Under the pieces are notes generated by a model. The model was not told where the DNA came from, did no database searches, and saw only the letters and a list, made by a program, of their open reading frames with translations. Shown here piece after piece: positions 34,638 through 55,335 of a DNA stretch of 64,000 bases (position 1 is its first letter; every line of letters starts with the position of its first letter). Origin of the DNA: Eriocheir sinensis (taxonomy: Eukaryota > Arthropoda > Malacostraca > Decapoda > Varunidae); assembly GCF_024679095.1 (NCBI RefSeq), contig NW_026111743.1, positions 476,001 through 540,000 of the forward strand, in the 5' to 3' direction. The position numbers and the translations under genes were made by a program.

Positions 34638-34912
34638 AATATACACATAAAATAACGTTAATTTGTATGAAAAATATATACAAAATACAAATAGAATAAT
34701 GTCAATTCGTATCAAAATGAATGAGCAGAATATCAATAAAATAATGTAAATTTGTATGAAAATAAAGATGCAAAATACCCAAGAAATAAAGCATATGTTT
34801 ATAAAAATACAGATACAAAAATACACATCGAATAATTAAATTTGTGTTAAAATTAATATACAAAATGCGTATATAATAAGGTAAATTTATATTGAAAAAA
34901 TATGCAACATAC
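34638..34912 (-). repeat. 45-bp satellite array, block 22 (minus, about 275 bp)
   Basis: A short minus-oriented island that nearly duplicates 32215-32480 and ends in the same junction. No gene is seen. Confidence 0.87.
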
Positions 34913-34913
34913 A

Positions 34914-37900
34914 CGTTTACTCATACAAATTTATATTATTTTATTGGTATTTTGTTTATTTATTTTGATACGAATTACATGATTATATGTGTTTTTTGTA
35001 CATATTTTTTTATACGTATTTACATTATTTAATGTGTATTTTGTTTATATATTTTCATACAAATTTACGTTATTATATGTGTATTTGTATAAATATTTTG
35101 ATACAAATTTACTTTATTTCATGTATTTTGTATATATATTTCAATTCAAATTTAGCTTATTTTGTGTGTATTTTGTATATATTTTCATACAAATTTAATT
35201 ACTTTTGTGTATTTTTGTATATAGTTTTATATAAATTTACGTTATTTTATGTGTATTTTGTATATTTATATTTATACAAATACACATTCTTTTATTGGTA
35301 TTTTGTTTATTAATTTTGATACGAATTTACATTATTTTATGTGTATTTTGTATACATTTTTTTATACGTATTTACTTCATTTTATATGTATTTTGTATAT
35401 ATATTTTTTAGAAATCTACGTTATTTTATGTGTATTCGTATACATATTTTGAAACAAATTCACATTGTTTTATATGTATTTTGCATATCTATTTCAATAC
35501 AAATTTACCTTATTGTATGTGTTTTTTATATATTTATTTTAATACAAATTTAATTTTTTTATGCGTTATTTTATGGGTATTTTGCCTCTTTATTTTCATA
35601 CAAATTTACATTATTTTATTAATATTCTGTGTATTTATTTTGATACGATTTTACATTATTCTATTTTGTGTTTTGTATATATTTTTTTATATAAATTTAC
35701 GTTATTTTAAGTGTATTTGTTTATGTATTTTCATTCAAATTTACATTATTTTATGTGTATTTTGTATATGTATTTCCATACAATTTTACCTAATTTTATG
35801 TGTATTTTGTATATTTATTTTCCTACAAATTTAAAATATTTTTGAGTATTTTTGTATATAGTTTTATACAAATTTATGTTATTTTATGTGTATTTTGAAT
35901 ATCTATTTTCATACAAATACACATTCTTTTATTGATATATTGTTTATTTATTTGACGCGAATTTACATTATTTAATGTTATTTTGTATATATATTTTTAT
36001 ACGTATTTACATCATTTCATGTGTATTTTGTATATATATTCCTATAGAAATCAACGCTATTTTATGTGTATTCGTATATATATTTTGAAACAAATTTTCA
36101 CTGTTTCATGTGTATTTTGCGTATTTTTTCAATACAAATTTACCTTATTGTATGTGCATCTTGTATATTAATTTTAATACCAATTTAATTATTCTATGTG
36201 TATTTTTTAATATGAATTTTTTTTTAAATATGCTTTATTTTATGGGTATTTTGCATCTTTGTTTTCATACAAATTTAAATTATTTTATTGATATTCTATG
36301 TACTTATTTTGATACGGTTTTACATTATTCTATGTGTATTTTGTATATATATTTTATACAAATGTAAGTTATTTTATGTGTATTTGTTTTCATTTCATTC
36401 AAATTTACATAATTTTATGTGTATTTTGTACATGTATTAAAATACAAATTTAACTAATTATATATGTATTACAAATACACGTTCTTTTATTGGTATTTTG
36501 TTTATTTATTTTGATACGAATTTATATTATTTTATGTGTATTTTGTATGCATTTTCTTATGCGTATTTACTTCATTTTATGTGTATTTTGTATATAATTT
36601 TTTTTAGAAATCTACGTTATTTTATGTGTATTCGTATATATATTTTGAAACAAATTTACATTGTTTCATATGTATTTTGCATATCTATTTCAATACAAAT
36701 TTACCTTATTGTATGGTTTTTTTATATATTTAGTTTAATACAAATTTATTTTTTTTATGTGTATTTTGGTATATATATTTTTATAAATAAAAAAAAATGC
36801 GTTATTTTATGGGTATTTTGCCTCTTTATTTTCATACAAATTTACATTATTTTATTAATATTCTGTGTATTTATTTGATACGATTTTACATTATTCTATT
36901 TGTGTTTTGTATATATTTTTTTATACAAATTTACGTTATTTTAAGTGTATTTGGTTATGTATTTTCATTCAAATTTACATTATTTTATGTGTATTTTGTA
37001 TATATATTTCAATACAAATTTACCGAATTTTATATGTATTTTGTATATTTATTTTCATACAAATATAAAATATATTTGTGTATTTTTCTATATAGTTTGA
37101 TGCAAATTTAGGTTATTTTATGTGTATTTTGTATATCTATTTTCATACAAATACACTTTCTTTTATTGATATTTTGTTTATTTATTTTGACGCGAATTTA
37201 CATTATTTAATGTGTATTTTGTATATATATTTTTATACGTATTTACATCATCTCATGTGTATTTTGTATTCCTTTAGAAATCAACGTTATTTTATGTGTA
37301 TTCGTAAATATTTTTTGAAACAAATTTACACTGTTTTATGTGTATTTTGCGTATTTTTTCAATACAAATTAACCTTATTGTATGTGCATTTTGTATATTA
37401 ATTTTAATACAAATTTAATTATTCTATGTGTATTTTTGTATATGTATTTAAAAAAAAATGCTTTATTTTATGGGTATTTTGCATCTTTATTTTCATACAA
37501 ATTTAAATTATTTTATTGATATTCTGTGTACTTATTTTGATACGATTTTTACAATATTCTATGTGTATTTAGAATATATATTTTATACAAATGTACGTTA
37601 TTTTATGTGTATTTATTTTCATTTCATACAAATTTACATAATTTTACGTGTATTTTGTACATGTATTTAAATACAAATTTAACTAATTATATCTGTATTT
37701 TGTATATCTATTTTCATACAAATTGATATAAATTTTTTTTTGTATATATTTTTATAAAAAAAATCGTTTTTTTATGTGTATTTTCGGTATTTATTTTCCT
37801 ACAAATATACGTTTTTTATCGGAATTTTGTTTATTTATTTTGATACGAATTTACATTATTTTAGGTGTATTTGATATATATATTTTTATACTTATTTACA

Positions 37901-39007
37901 TCATTTGATATGTATTGTGTATGTATATTTTCATAGAAATATACTCTATTTTAGGTGTAATCTTATATATATTTTGATACAAATTTACATGATTTATGTG
38001 TATTTTGCATATCTATTTCAATACAAATTTACTTTATTGTATATATATATTTTTTTTCATTATTTAATGTTTATTTTGAAAATATATTTTTATACTAATT
38101 CATGTTATTTTATGTGTATTTGTATCTATATTTTCATACAAATTTATATTAATTTATGTGTATTTTGTACATATATTTCATTACAAATTTACCTTATTTA
38201 TGTTTATTTTGTATATTTATTTTATTGAATTTTAAACTATTTTATGTGTATATTTGTATTTGTATTTAGGTTATTTTATGTGTATTTTCTATATATATTT
38301 TCATCCACATGTACATTATTCAATGTGTGTTTTGTATATATATTTTTATGCAAATTTACATTATTTTATTGATATTCTGTGTATTTATTTTGATACGATT
38401 TTACATTATTCTATGTATATTTTGTATATATATTTTATACAAATGTACGTTATTTTATGTGAATTTGTTTTAATTTCATACAAATTTACATTATTTTATG
38501 TGTATTTTGTATATGTATTTCAATACAAATTTACCTAATTTTATGTTTATTTTATATATTTATTTTCATACAAATTTAAAATATTTTTGTGTATTTTTGT
38601 ATATAGCTTGATACAAATTTAGGTTATTTTATGTGTATTTTGTATATCTATTTTCATACAAATACACATTCTTTTATTGATATTTTGTTTATTTATTTTG
38701 ACGCGAATTTACATTATTTAATGTGTATTTTGTATATATATTTTTATACGTATTTACATCATTTCATGTGTATTTTGTATAGTTTTGAACAAATTTATAT
38801 TATTTAATGTGTATTTGTATATATATATTTATACAAATACACATTCTTTTATTGGTATTTTGTTTATTTATTTTGATACTAATTTACATTATTTTATGTG
38901 TATTTTGTATACATTTTTTATACGTATGTACTTAATTTTATTTGTTTATATATTTTCATTCAAATTTACATTATTTTATGTGTATGTTGTATTTGTATCT
39001 CAATACA
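34914..39007 (+). repeat. 45-bp satellite array, block 23 (plus), clear higher-order repeats
   Basis: The ordered monomer set starting with TACACATTCTTTTATTG begins at 35281, 35918, 36475 and 37152, spacings of 637, 557 and 677 bp. The 35918 and 37152 starts share the TTGACGCGAA form, giving a higher-order unit of 1234 bp. Positions 35170-37740 are duplicated at 46970-49640. Confidence 0.92.
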
Positions 39008-39008
39008 A

Positions 39009-40608
39009 ATATATTAATTTCATTTAAATTTGTATGAAAAGAAATATACAAAATACACATAAAATTCGGTTAATTTGTATTGAAATACATATACAAAATA
39101 CAAATAAAATAATGTAAATTTGAAAGAAAATATATAAACAAATACACATATAATAACGTAAATTTGTATGAAATATATATTCAAAATACACATTAAATAA
39201 TGTATATATGTATTAAAAAAAAATATATACAAAACACAAATAGAATAATGTAGAATCGTATCAAAATATATACACAGAATATTAATAAAATAATGTAAAT
39301 TTGTATGAAAATTGAGATGCAAAATACCTATCAAATAACGCATTTTTAATAAAAATTATTGATACCAAAATACACATAAAATATTTGAATTTGTATTAAA
39401 ATAAATATACAAAATGCACATACAATAAGGTAAATTTGTATTGAAATAGATATGCAAAATACATATAAAATAATGTAAATATGTTTCAAAATATATATAC
39501 GAATACACATAAAATAACGTAGATTTCTATAAAAATACATATACAAAATACACATAAAATTAATGTAAATTCGTATAAATGTAAATAAACAATATACCAA
39601 TAAAAGAATGGGTATTTGTATAAATATAAATATACAAAATTCACATAAAATAACGTAAATTTATATTAAACTATATACATAAAATAACACAAATTTCTAT
39701 AAAAATATATGTACAAAAATTAACATAAAATAAATTTGCATAAAAATATATATACAAAACACACTTTAGATAATGTAAATGAGTATAAAAATATGTATAC
39801 AAAATACCTATGAAATAATCTAAATTCGTATCGAATTAAATTAAGAAAATACCAATAAAATAATGTAATTTTGGATGAAAACATATATACAAAATACACA
39901 TAAAATAACCTAAATACAAATACAAATATACACATAAAATAACTTAAAATTGAATGAAATAAATATACAAAATAAACATAAAATAAGGTAACCTAAAGAT
40001 AACCTATGATAACCTAAATACAAATACAAAAATACACATTAAATAATTTAAAATTGAATGAAATAAATATACAAAATAAACATAAAATAAGGTAAATTTG
40101 TAATAAAATATATATACAAATACACGTAAAATAATATAAATTTGTATAAATTTGTATAAAATTGTTTTCAATATATACGAATACACACAATAAAATAACG
40201 TAATTTTTATGAAAATGTATATAAAATACACATAAAATAATTTAAATACGGAAAAATATATATACAAATACACATAAAATAATGTAAATTGTAAAAATTA
40301 AATACACAAAATTCCAATAAAAGAATGTATATTTGTAGGAAAATATATATACAAAAAACAAATAAAATAACTAAAATTTGTATAAAAATATATACAAAAA
40401 TACACAAAAATAGTTTAAATTTGTTTGAAAATAGATATGGAAAATACACATAAAGTTGGGTAAATTTGTATTGAAATACATTTACAAAACTCACATAAAA
40501 TAATGTAAATTTGTATGAAAATATATAAACAAATACATATAAAATCACGTAAATTTGAATAAAATATATATACAAAATATACATTAAATATTTTAAATAT
40601 GTATAAAA
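39009..40608 (-). repeat. 45-bp satellite array, block 24 (minus)
   Basis: Minus-oriented. Near 39985-40035 the marker monomer is locally repeated with the odd sequence AACCTAAAGATAACCTATG. Positions about 39900-40600 recur at 54580-55325. Confidence 0.9.
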
Positions 40609-40619
40609 ATATATTATAT

Positions 40620-45086
<4,467 letters not shown>

Positions 45087-45087
45087 T

Positions 45088-45538
45088 ATCAAAATAAATA
45101 CAGAGAATATCAACAAAATAATGTAAATTTGTATGAAAAGAAAGATGCAAAACTCCCATAAAACAGCGCATTTTTTCTAAAAATATATGTACCAAAATAC
45201 ACATAAAATATTTAAATTTGTATTGAAATAAATATACAAAATGCATATACAGTAAGGTAAATTTGTATTGAAAGAGATATTCAAAAATACATATAAAACA
45301 ATGTAAATATGTTTCAAAATATATATACGAATACACATAAAATAACGTAGATTTCAATAGAAATATATATACAAAATACACATCAAATTATGTAAATACG
45401 TATAAAAATATATATACAAAATACATATTAAGTAATGTAAATTCGTGTCAAAATAAATAAACATATATATTTGTATGAAAATAAATAATAGATAATAAAT
45501 TTGTATGAAATATATATGCAAGATACACATTAATAATT
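45088..45538 (-). repeat. 45-bp satellite array, block 26 (minus)
   Basis: A short minus-oriented island. It matches about 59590-60060 and carries the ATAATAGATAATAAATTTG variant. No gene is seen. Confidence 0.87.
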
Positions 45539-45539
45539 A

Positions 45540-47208
45540 TATGCGTATTTTGTATATCTATTTTCAAACAAATTGAAATTATTTATGTGTTTTTTTTTGT
45601 ATAAATTTTTATACAAATTTTTGTTATTTTATGTATATTTTGTATATTTATTTTCCTACAATTATACGTTCTTTCATCGAAATTTTGTTTATTTATTTTG
45701 ATACGAATCTACATTATTTTAGGTGTATTTGGTATATATATTTTTTACTATTTACATAAGTTTATGTGTATTTTGTATGTATATTTTCATAGAAATTTAC
45801 TCTATTTTATGTGTATTCGTATATATATTTTGATACAAATTTACATTATTGATGTGTATTTTACATATCTATTTCAATACAAATTTACTTTATTTTATAT
45901 TTATTTCAATAAAAATTTAATTATTTCATGTGTATTTTTGTATATATATTTTTATTCAAATATGCGTTATTATATGCGTATTTTTCTTCTTTATTTTCTT
46001 ACAAATTTACATTATTTAATTGATATTCTATTTATTTATTTTGATACGATTTAACATTATTCTATGTGTATTTTGTATATATATTTTCATACATATTTAC
46101 ATTATTTAATGTATATTTTGTATATATATTTTATCCAAATTTACGTTATTTTATGTGTATTTGTTTATATATTTTCATACAAATTTACATAGTTTTATAC
46201 AAATTTACGATATTTTATGTGTACTTTGTATATGTATTTTCATACAAATACACATTCTTTTACTGATATTTTGTTTATTTATTTTGACACGAATTTACAT
46301 TATTTAATGTCTATTTTGTATATATATTTTTATACGTATTTACAGCATCTCAAGTGCATTTTGTATATATATTTCTATAGAAATCTACGTTATTTTATAT
46401 GTATTCGTATATATATTTTGAAACAAATTTACATTGTCTTATGTGTATTTTGCATATTTTAAAAAAATAATTACCTTATTGTATGTGCATTTTGTATATT
46501 ACTTTTAAAACAAATTTAATTATTGAATGTGTATTTTTGTATATATATTTTTATAAAAAATATGCTTAATTTTATGGGTATTTTGCACCTTTATTTTCAT
46601 ACAAATTTACGTTATTTTATTGATATTCTGTGTATTTATTTTGACACGATTTTACATTATTCTATGTGTATTTTTTATATATATTTTATACAAATGTACG
46701 CTATTTTATGTATATTTGTTTTAATTTCTCACAAATTTACATTTTTTTATGTGTATTTTGTACATGTATTTAAAGACAAATTTAACTAATTATATGTGTA
46801 TTTTGTATATCTATTTTCATTAAAATTGAAATTATTTTTGTTTATTTTTGTATATATTTTCATACAAATTTTCGTTATTTTATGTGTATTTTTATGTGTA
46901 TTATTATTTTTCTACAAATATACGTTCTTTTATCTGAGTTTTGTTTATTGAATTTGATGCGAGTTTACCTTATTTTGTATATCTATTTTCATACAGATTT
47001 AATTACTTCTGTGTATTTTTGTATATAGTATATACAATATATAATATAAATTTACGTTATTTTATGTGTATTTTGTATATTTATATTTATACAAATACAC
47101 ATTCTTTTATTGGTATTTTGTTTATTTATTTTGATACGAATTTACATTATTTTATGTGTATTTTGTATACATTTTTTGATACGTATTTGCTTCATTTTAT
47201 GTGTATTT

Positions 47209-47303
<95 letters not shown>

Positions 47304-50300
47304 TTATAGAAATCTACGTTATTTTATGTGTATTCGTATCTATTTCAATACAAATTTACCTTATTGTATGTGTTTTTTATATATTTATTTTAATACATAT
47401 TTAACTTTTTATGTGTATTTTGGTATATATATTTTTATAAATAAAAAAAAGCGTTATTTAATGGGTATTTTGCCTCTTTATTTTCATACAAATTTACATT
47501 ATTTTATTAATATTATGTGTATTTATTTTGATTTGATTTTACATTTTTCTATTTGTGTTTTGTATATATTTTTTTATACAAATTTACGTTATTTTAAGTG
47601 TATTTGTTTATGTATTTTCATTCAAATTTAAATTATTTTATGTGTTTTTTGTATATGTATTTCAATACAAATTTACCTAATTTTATGTGTATTTTGTATA
47701 TTTATTTTCATGCAAATTTAAAATATTTTTGTGTATTTTTGTATATAGTTTGATACAAATTTAGGTTATTTTATGTGTATTGTGAATATCTATTTTCATA
47801 CAAATACACATTCTTTTATTGATATTTTGTTTATTTATTTTGACGCGAATTTACATTATTTAATGTGTATTTTGTATATATATTTTTATACGTATTTACA
47901 TCTTTTTCATGTGTATTTTGTATTTATATTCCTATAGAAATCAACGTTATTTTATGTGTATTCGTATATATATTTTGAAACAAATTTACAATGTTTTATG
48001 TGTATTTTGCGTATTTTTTCAATACAAATTTACCTTATTGTATGTGCATTTTGTATATTAATTTTAATACAAATTTAATTATTCTATGTGTATTTTTGTA
48101 TATATATTTTTTTTAAAATATGTTTTATTTTATGGGTATTTTGCATCTTTGTTTTCATACAAATTTAAATTATTTTATTGATATTCTGTGTACCTATTTT
48201 GATACGGTTTTACATTATTATATGTGTATTTTGTATATATATTTTATACAAATGTACGTTATTTTAGGTGTATTTGTTTTCATTTCATACAAATTTACAT
48301 AATTTTATGTGTATTTTGTACATGTATTAAAATACAAATTTAACTAATTATATGTGTATAACAAATACACATTCTTTTATTGGTATTTTGTTTATTTATT
48401 TTGATACGAATTTATATTATTTTATGTGTATTTTGTATGCATTTTTTTATACGTATTTACTTCATTTTATGTGTATTTTGTATATATATTTTTATAGAAA
48501 TGTACGTTATTTTATGTGTATTCGTATATATATTTTGAAACAAATTTACATTGTTTTATATTTTTTTTGCATATCTATTTCAATACAAATTTACCTTATT
48601 GTATGGGTTTTTTATATATTTATTTTAATACAAATTTAGTTTTTTTATGTGTATTTTGGTATATATATATTTTTATTAATAAAAAAAATGCGTTATTTTA
48701 TGGGTATTTTGCCTCTTTATTTTCATACAAATTTACGTTATTTTATTAATATTCTGTGTAGTTATTTTGATACGATTTTACATTATTCTATTTGTGTTTT
48801 GTATATATTTTTTTATACAAATTTACGTTATTTTAAGTGAATTTGTTAATGTATTTTCATTCAAATTTACATTATTTTATGTGTATTTTGTATATGTATT
48901 TCAATACAAATTTACCTAATTTTATGTGTATTTTGTATATTTATTTTCATACAAATTTAAATTATTTTAGTGTATTTTTGTATATAGTTTGATGCAAATT
49001 TAGGTTATTTTATGTGTATTTTGTATATCTATTTTCATATAAATACACTTTCTTCTATTGATATTTTGTTTATTTATTTTGACGCGAATTTACATTATTT
49101 AATGTGTATTTTGTATATATATTTTTATACGTAATTACCTCATCTCATGTGTATTTTGTATATATATTCCTATAGAAATCAACGTTATTTTATGTGTATT
49201 CGTATTTATTTTTTAAAACAAATTTACACTGTTTTATGTGTATTTTGCGTATTTTTTCAATACAAATTAACCTTATTGTATGTGCATTTTGTATATTAAT
49301 TTTAATACAAACCTAATTATTATATGTGTATTTTTGTATATGTATTAAAAAAAAAATGCTTTATTTTATGGGTATTTTGCATGTTTATTTTCATACAAAT
49401 TTAAATTATTTTATTGATATTCTGTGTACTTATTTTGATACGATTTTACATTATTCTATGTGTATTTAGTATATATATTTTATACAAATGTCCGTTATTT
49501 TATGTGTATTTGTTTTCATTTCATACAAATTTACATAATTTTACGTGTATTTTGTACATGTATTTAAATACAAATTTAACTAATTATATGTGTATTTTGT
49601 ATATCTATCTTCATACAAATTGATATTATTATTTTTTTTTTGTATATGTTTTCTAATACAAATTTACATTATTTTATTGGTATTTTGTTTATTTATTTTG
49701 ATACGAATTACATTATTATGCGTGTATTTTGTACAAATTTCTTATACGTATTTACATTATTTAATGAGTATTTTGTTTATATATTTTTATACAAATCCAC
49801 TTTATTATATGTGTATTTTTATAAATATTTTGATACAAATTTACATTATTTTATGTACTTTGTATATATCTCAATTCAAATTTAGCTTATTTTATGGGTA
49901 TTTTGTATATCCATTTTCATACAAATTTAGTTACTTTTGTGTATTTTTGTGTATAGTTTTATACAAATTTACGTTATTTAATGCGTATTTTGTATTTTTA
50001 TATTTATACAAAGACACATGCTTGTATTGGTATTTTGTTTATTTATTTTGATACGAATTTACATTAATTATGTGTATTTTGTATACATTTTTTTATACGT
50101 TTTTACTTAATTTTATGTGTATTTTGTATATATATTTTTATAGAAATCTACCTTATTTTATGTGCATTCGTATATATATTTTGAAACAAATTTACACTGT
50201 TGATATGTATTTTGCATATCTATTTAAATACAGATTTACCTTATTGTATGTGCATTTTGTAAATTTATTTTAATACAAATTCAATTATTTTATGTGTATT

Positions 50301-53300
50301 TTGGTATGTATATTTATATAAAAAATGCGTTTTTTATGGGTATTTAGCATCTTAATTTTCATACAAATTTACATTATTTTATTAACATTCTGTGTATTTA
50401 TTTTGATACGATTTTACATTATTCTATTTGTGTTTTGTATATATTTTTTTTATATATATTTACATTATTTAATGTGTATTTTGTATATATATTTTATACA
50501 GTTTTACGTTATTTTAAGTGTATTTGTTTATATATTTTCATTCAAATTTACATTATTTTAAGTGTATTTTGTATATGTATTTAAATACAAATTTACCTAA
50601 TTTTATATGTATTTTGTATATTTATTTTCATACAAATTTATATTATTTTTGTGTATTTTTGTATATAGTTTTATACAAATTTATGTTATTTCATGTGATT
50701 TTTGTATATCTATTTTCATATAAATACACATTCTTTTATTGATATTTTGTTTATTTATTTTGACGCGAATTTACATTATTTAATTGTGTATATGTATTTT
50801 TATAAAAAAAATGCTTTATTTCATGGGTATTTTGCATCTTTATTTTCATACAAATTTACATTATTTTATTGATATTCTGCTCATTCATTTTGATACGATT
50901 TGACTTTATTCTATGTGTATTTTGTATATTATTTACATACAAATTTACATTATTTTACGTGTATTTGTTTATATGTTTTGACACAAATTTACAATATTTT
51001 ATGGGTATTTTGTATATATATTTCAAAAGAAATTTACCTAGTTTTACGCGTATCTTGAATATCTATTTTCATACAAATTCAAACTATTTCTATACAAATA
51101 TTTTTGTACATATTTAAAATATTTAATGTATATTTTGTATATATATTTTATCCAAATTTACGTTATTTTATTTGTATTAGTTTATATATTTTCATACAAA
51201 TTTACTTTATTTTATGTGAGTGTTGTATATGTATTTCTATAGAAATTTGGCTAATTTTATGTGTATTTTGAATATCTATTTTCAAACAAATTTAAATTAT
51301 TTTTGTGTATTTTGGTATATATTTTTATACAAATTTTAGTTATCTTATGTGTATTTTGTAAATATATTTTTCTACGTATTTAAATTATTTTATGTGTATT
51401 TTATATATACATTTTCATAAAAATTTACGTTATTTTATTGTGTGTATTCGTATATATTTTGATACAAATTTTATACAAATTCATGTTATTTTATGTGTGT
51501 TTGTATATATATTTTCATACAAATTTAAATTATTTTATGTGTATTTTTACATATATTTCATTACAAATTTACCTTATTTTATGTTTATTTTGTATATTTA
51601 TTTTATTCAATTTTAAATTATTTAATGTGTATATTTGTATTTGTATTTAAATTATTTTTGTGTGTTTTCTATATATATATTTTCATCCAAAACTATATTA
51701 TTTTATTGGTATTTTCTTAATTTAACTCGATACGAGTTTAGATTATTTCATAGGTATTTTGTATACATATTTTTATAGTCATTTACATTATCTAATGTGT
51801 GTTTTGTATATATTTTTTTATGCAAATTAATTTTATGTGCATTTTTGTACATATATTTTTATAGAAATTTGCGTTATTTTATGTGTATTTTGTATGTTTT
51901 CTCATACAAATTTACATTATTTTATTGTTTTTTTGTTCATTTATTTTGATACGAATTACATGATTATATGTGTAGTTTGTGGATATTTTTTTTATACGTA
52001 TTTACATTACTTAATGTGTATTTTGTTTATATATTTTTATACAAATTTACGTTATTATATGAGTATTTGTTAAAAATATTTCGATACAAATTTACTTTAT
52101 TTCATGTATTTTGTATATATATTTCAACTCAAATTTAGCTTATTTTGTGTGTATTTTGTATATCTATTTTCATACAAATTTAATTACTTCTGTGTATTTT
52201 TGTATATAGTTTAATATAAATTTACGTTATTTTATGTGCATTTTGTATATTTATATTTATACAAATACACATTCTTTTATTGGTATTTTGTTTACATTAT
52301 TTAATGTGTATTTTGTATACATTTTTTATACGTATTTAATTATTTTTATGTGTATTTTGTATATATATTTTTATAGAAATCTACGTTATTTTATGTGTAT
52401 TCGTATATATATTTTGAAACAAATTTACATTGTTTTATATGTTTTATGCATATCTATTTAAATACAAATTTACCTTATTGTATGTGCATTTAGTATATTT
52501 ATTTTAATACAAATTTAAAAACTTTATGTGTATTTTGGTATATATATTTTTATAAGAAATGCGCTATTTTATGGGAATTTTGCATCTTTATTTTCATACA
52601 AATTTACATTATTTTATTAATATTCGGTGTATTTATTTTGATACGATTTTGCATTATTCTATTTGTTTTTTGTATATACTTTTTTATACATATTTAAATT
52701 ATTTAATGTGTATCTTGCATATATATTTTATACAAATTTATTATCTATTATCTATTTTCATACAAATACACATTCTTTTCATGATATTTTGTTTATTTAT
52801 TTTGACACGAATTTACATTATTTAATATGTATTTTGTATATATATTTTTATACATATTTACATAATTTCATATGTATTTTGTATATATATTTCTATAGAA
52901 ATCTACTTTATTTTATGTGTATTCGTATATATATTTTGAAACAAATTTACATTCTTTTATATATATTTTTGAATATCTCTTTCAATACAAATTTACCTTA
53001 CTGTATATGCATTTTGTATATTTATTTCAATACAAATTTAAATATTTTATGTGTATTTTGGTAGATATATTTTTTTTTAAAAATGCGATATTTTTGGGGA
53101 ATTTTGCATCTTTATTTTCATACAAATTTACATTATTTTATTCATATTCTGTGTATTTATTTTGATACGATTTTACATTATTCTATTTGTTTTTTGTATA
53201 TATTTTTATACATTTACATTATTTAATGTGTATCTTGCATATATATTTTATACAAATTTACGTTATTTAAGTGTATTTGTTTATATATTTTCATTCAAAT

Positions 53301-53492
53301 TTACATTATTTTATGTGTATTTTGTATATGTATTTCAATACAAATTTACCTAATTTTATGTGTATTTTGTATATTTGTTTTCATACAAATTTTAAATATT
53401 TAGGTTATTTTATGTACGCATTTACATTATTTAATATGTGTTTTGTATATATATTTTTATGCAAATTTACTTTATTTTATGTGCATTTTTGT
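45540..53492 (+). repeat. 45-bp satellite array, block 27 (plus, longest block)
   Basis: Nearly 8 kb without a change of orientation. Higher-order starts at 47095, 47805, 48365 and 49044 have spacings of 710 (with a TA tract), 560 and 679 bp, matching those of block 23. The marker monomer is near 51635 in a diverged form. No gene is seen. Confidence 0.92.
47211..47295. repeat. (TA)n microsatellite 9
   Basis: About 85 bp of TA between GTGTATTTTG and TTTATATATTTATAGAAATC. The duplicate locus near 35390-35410 lacks the expansion. Confidence 0.92.
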
Positions 53493-53493
53493 A

Positions 53494-55326
<1,833 letters not shown>

Positions 55327-55335
55327 ATATATTAT

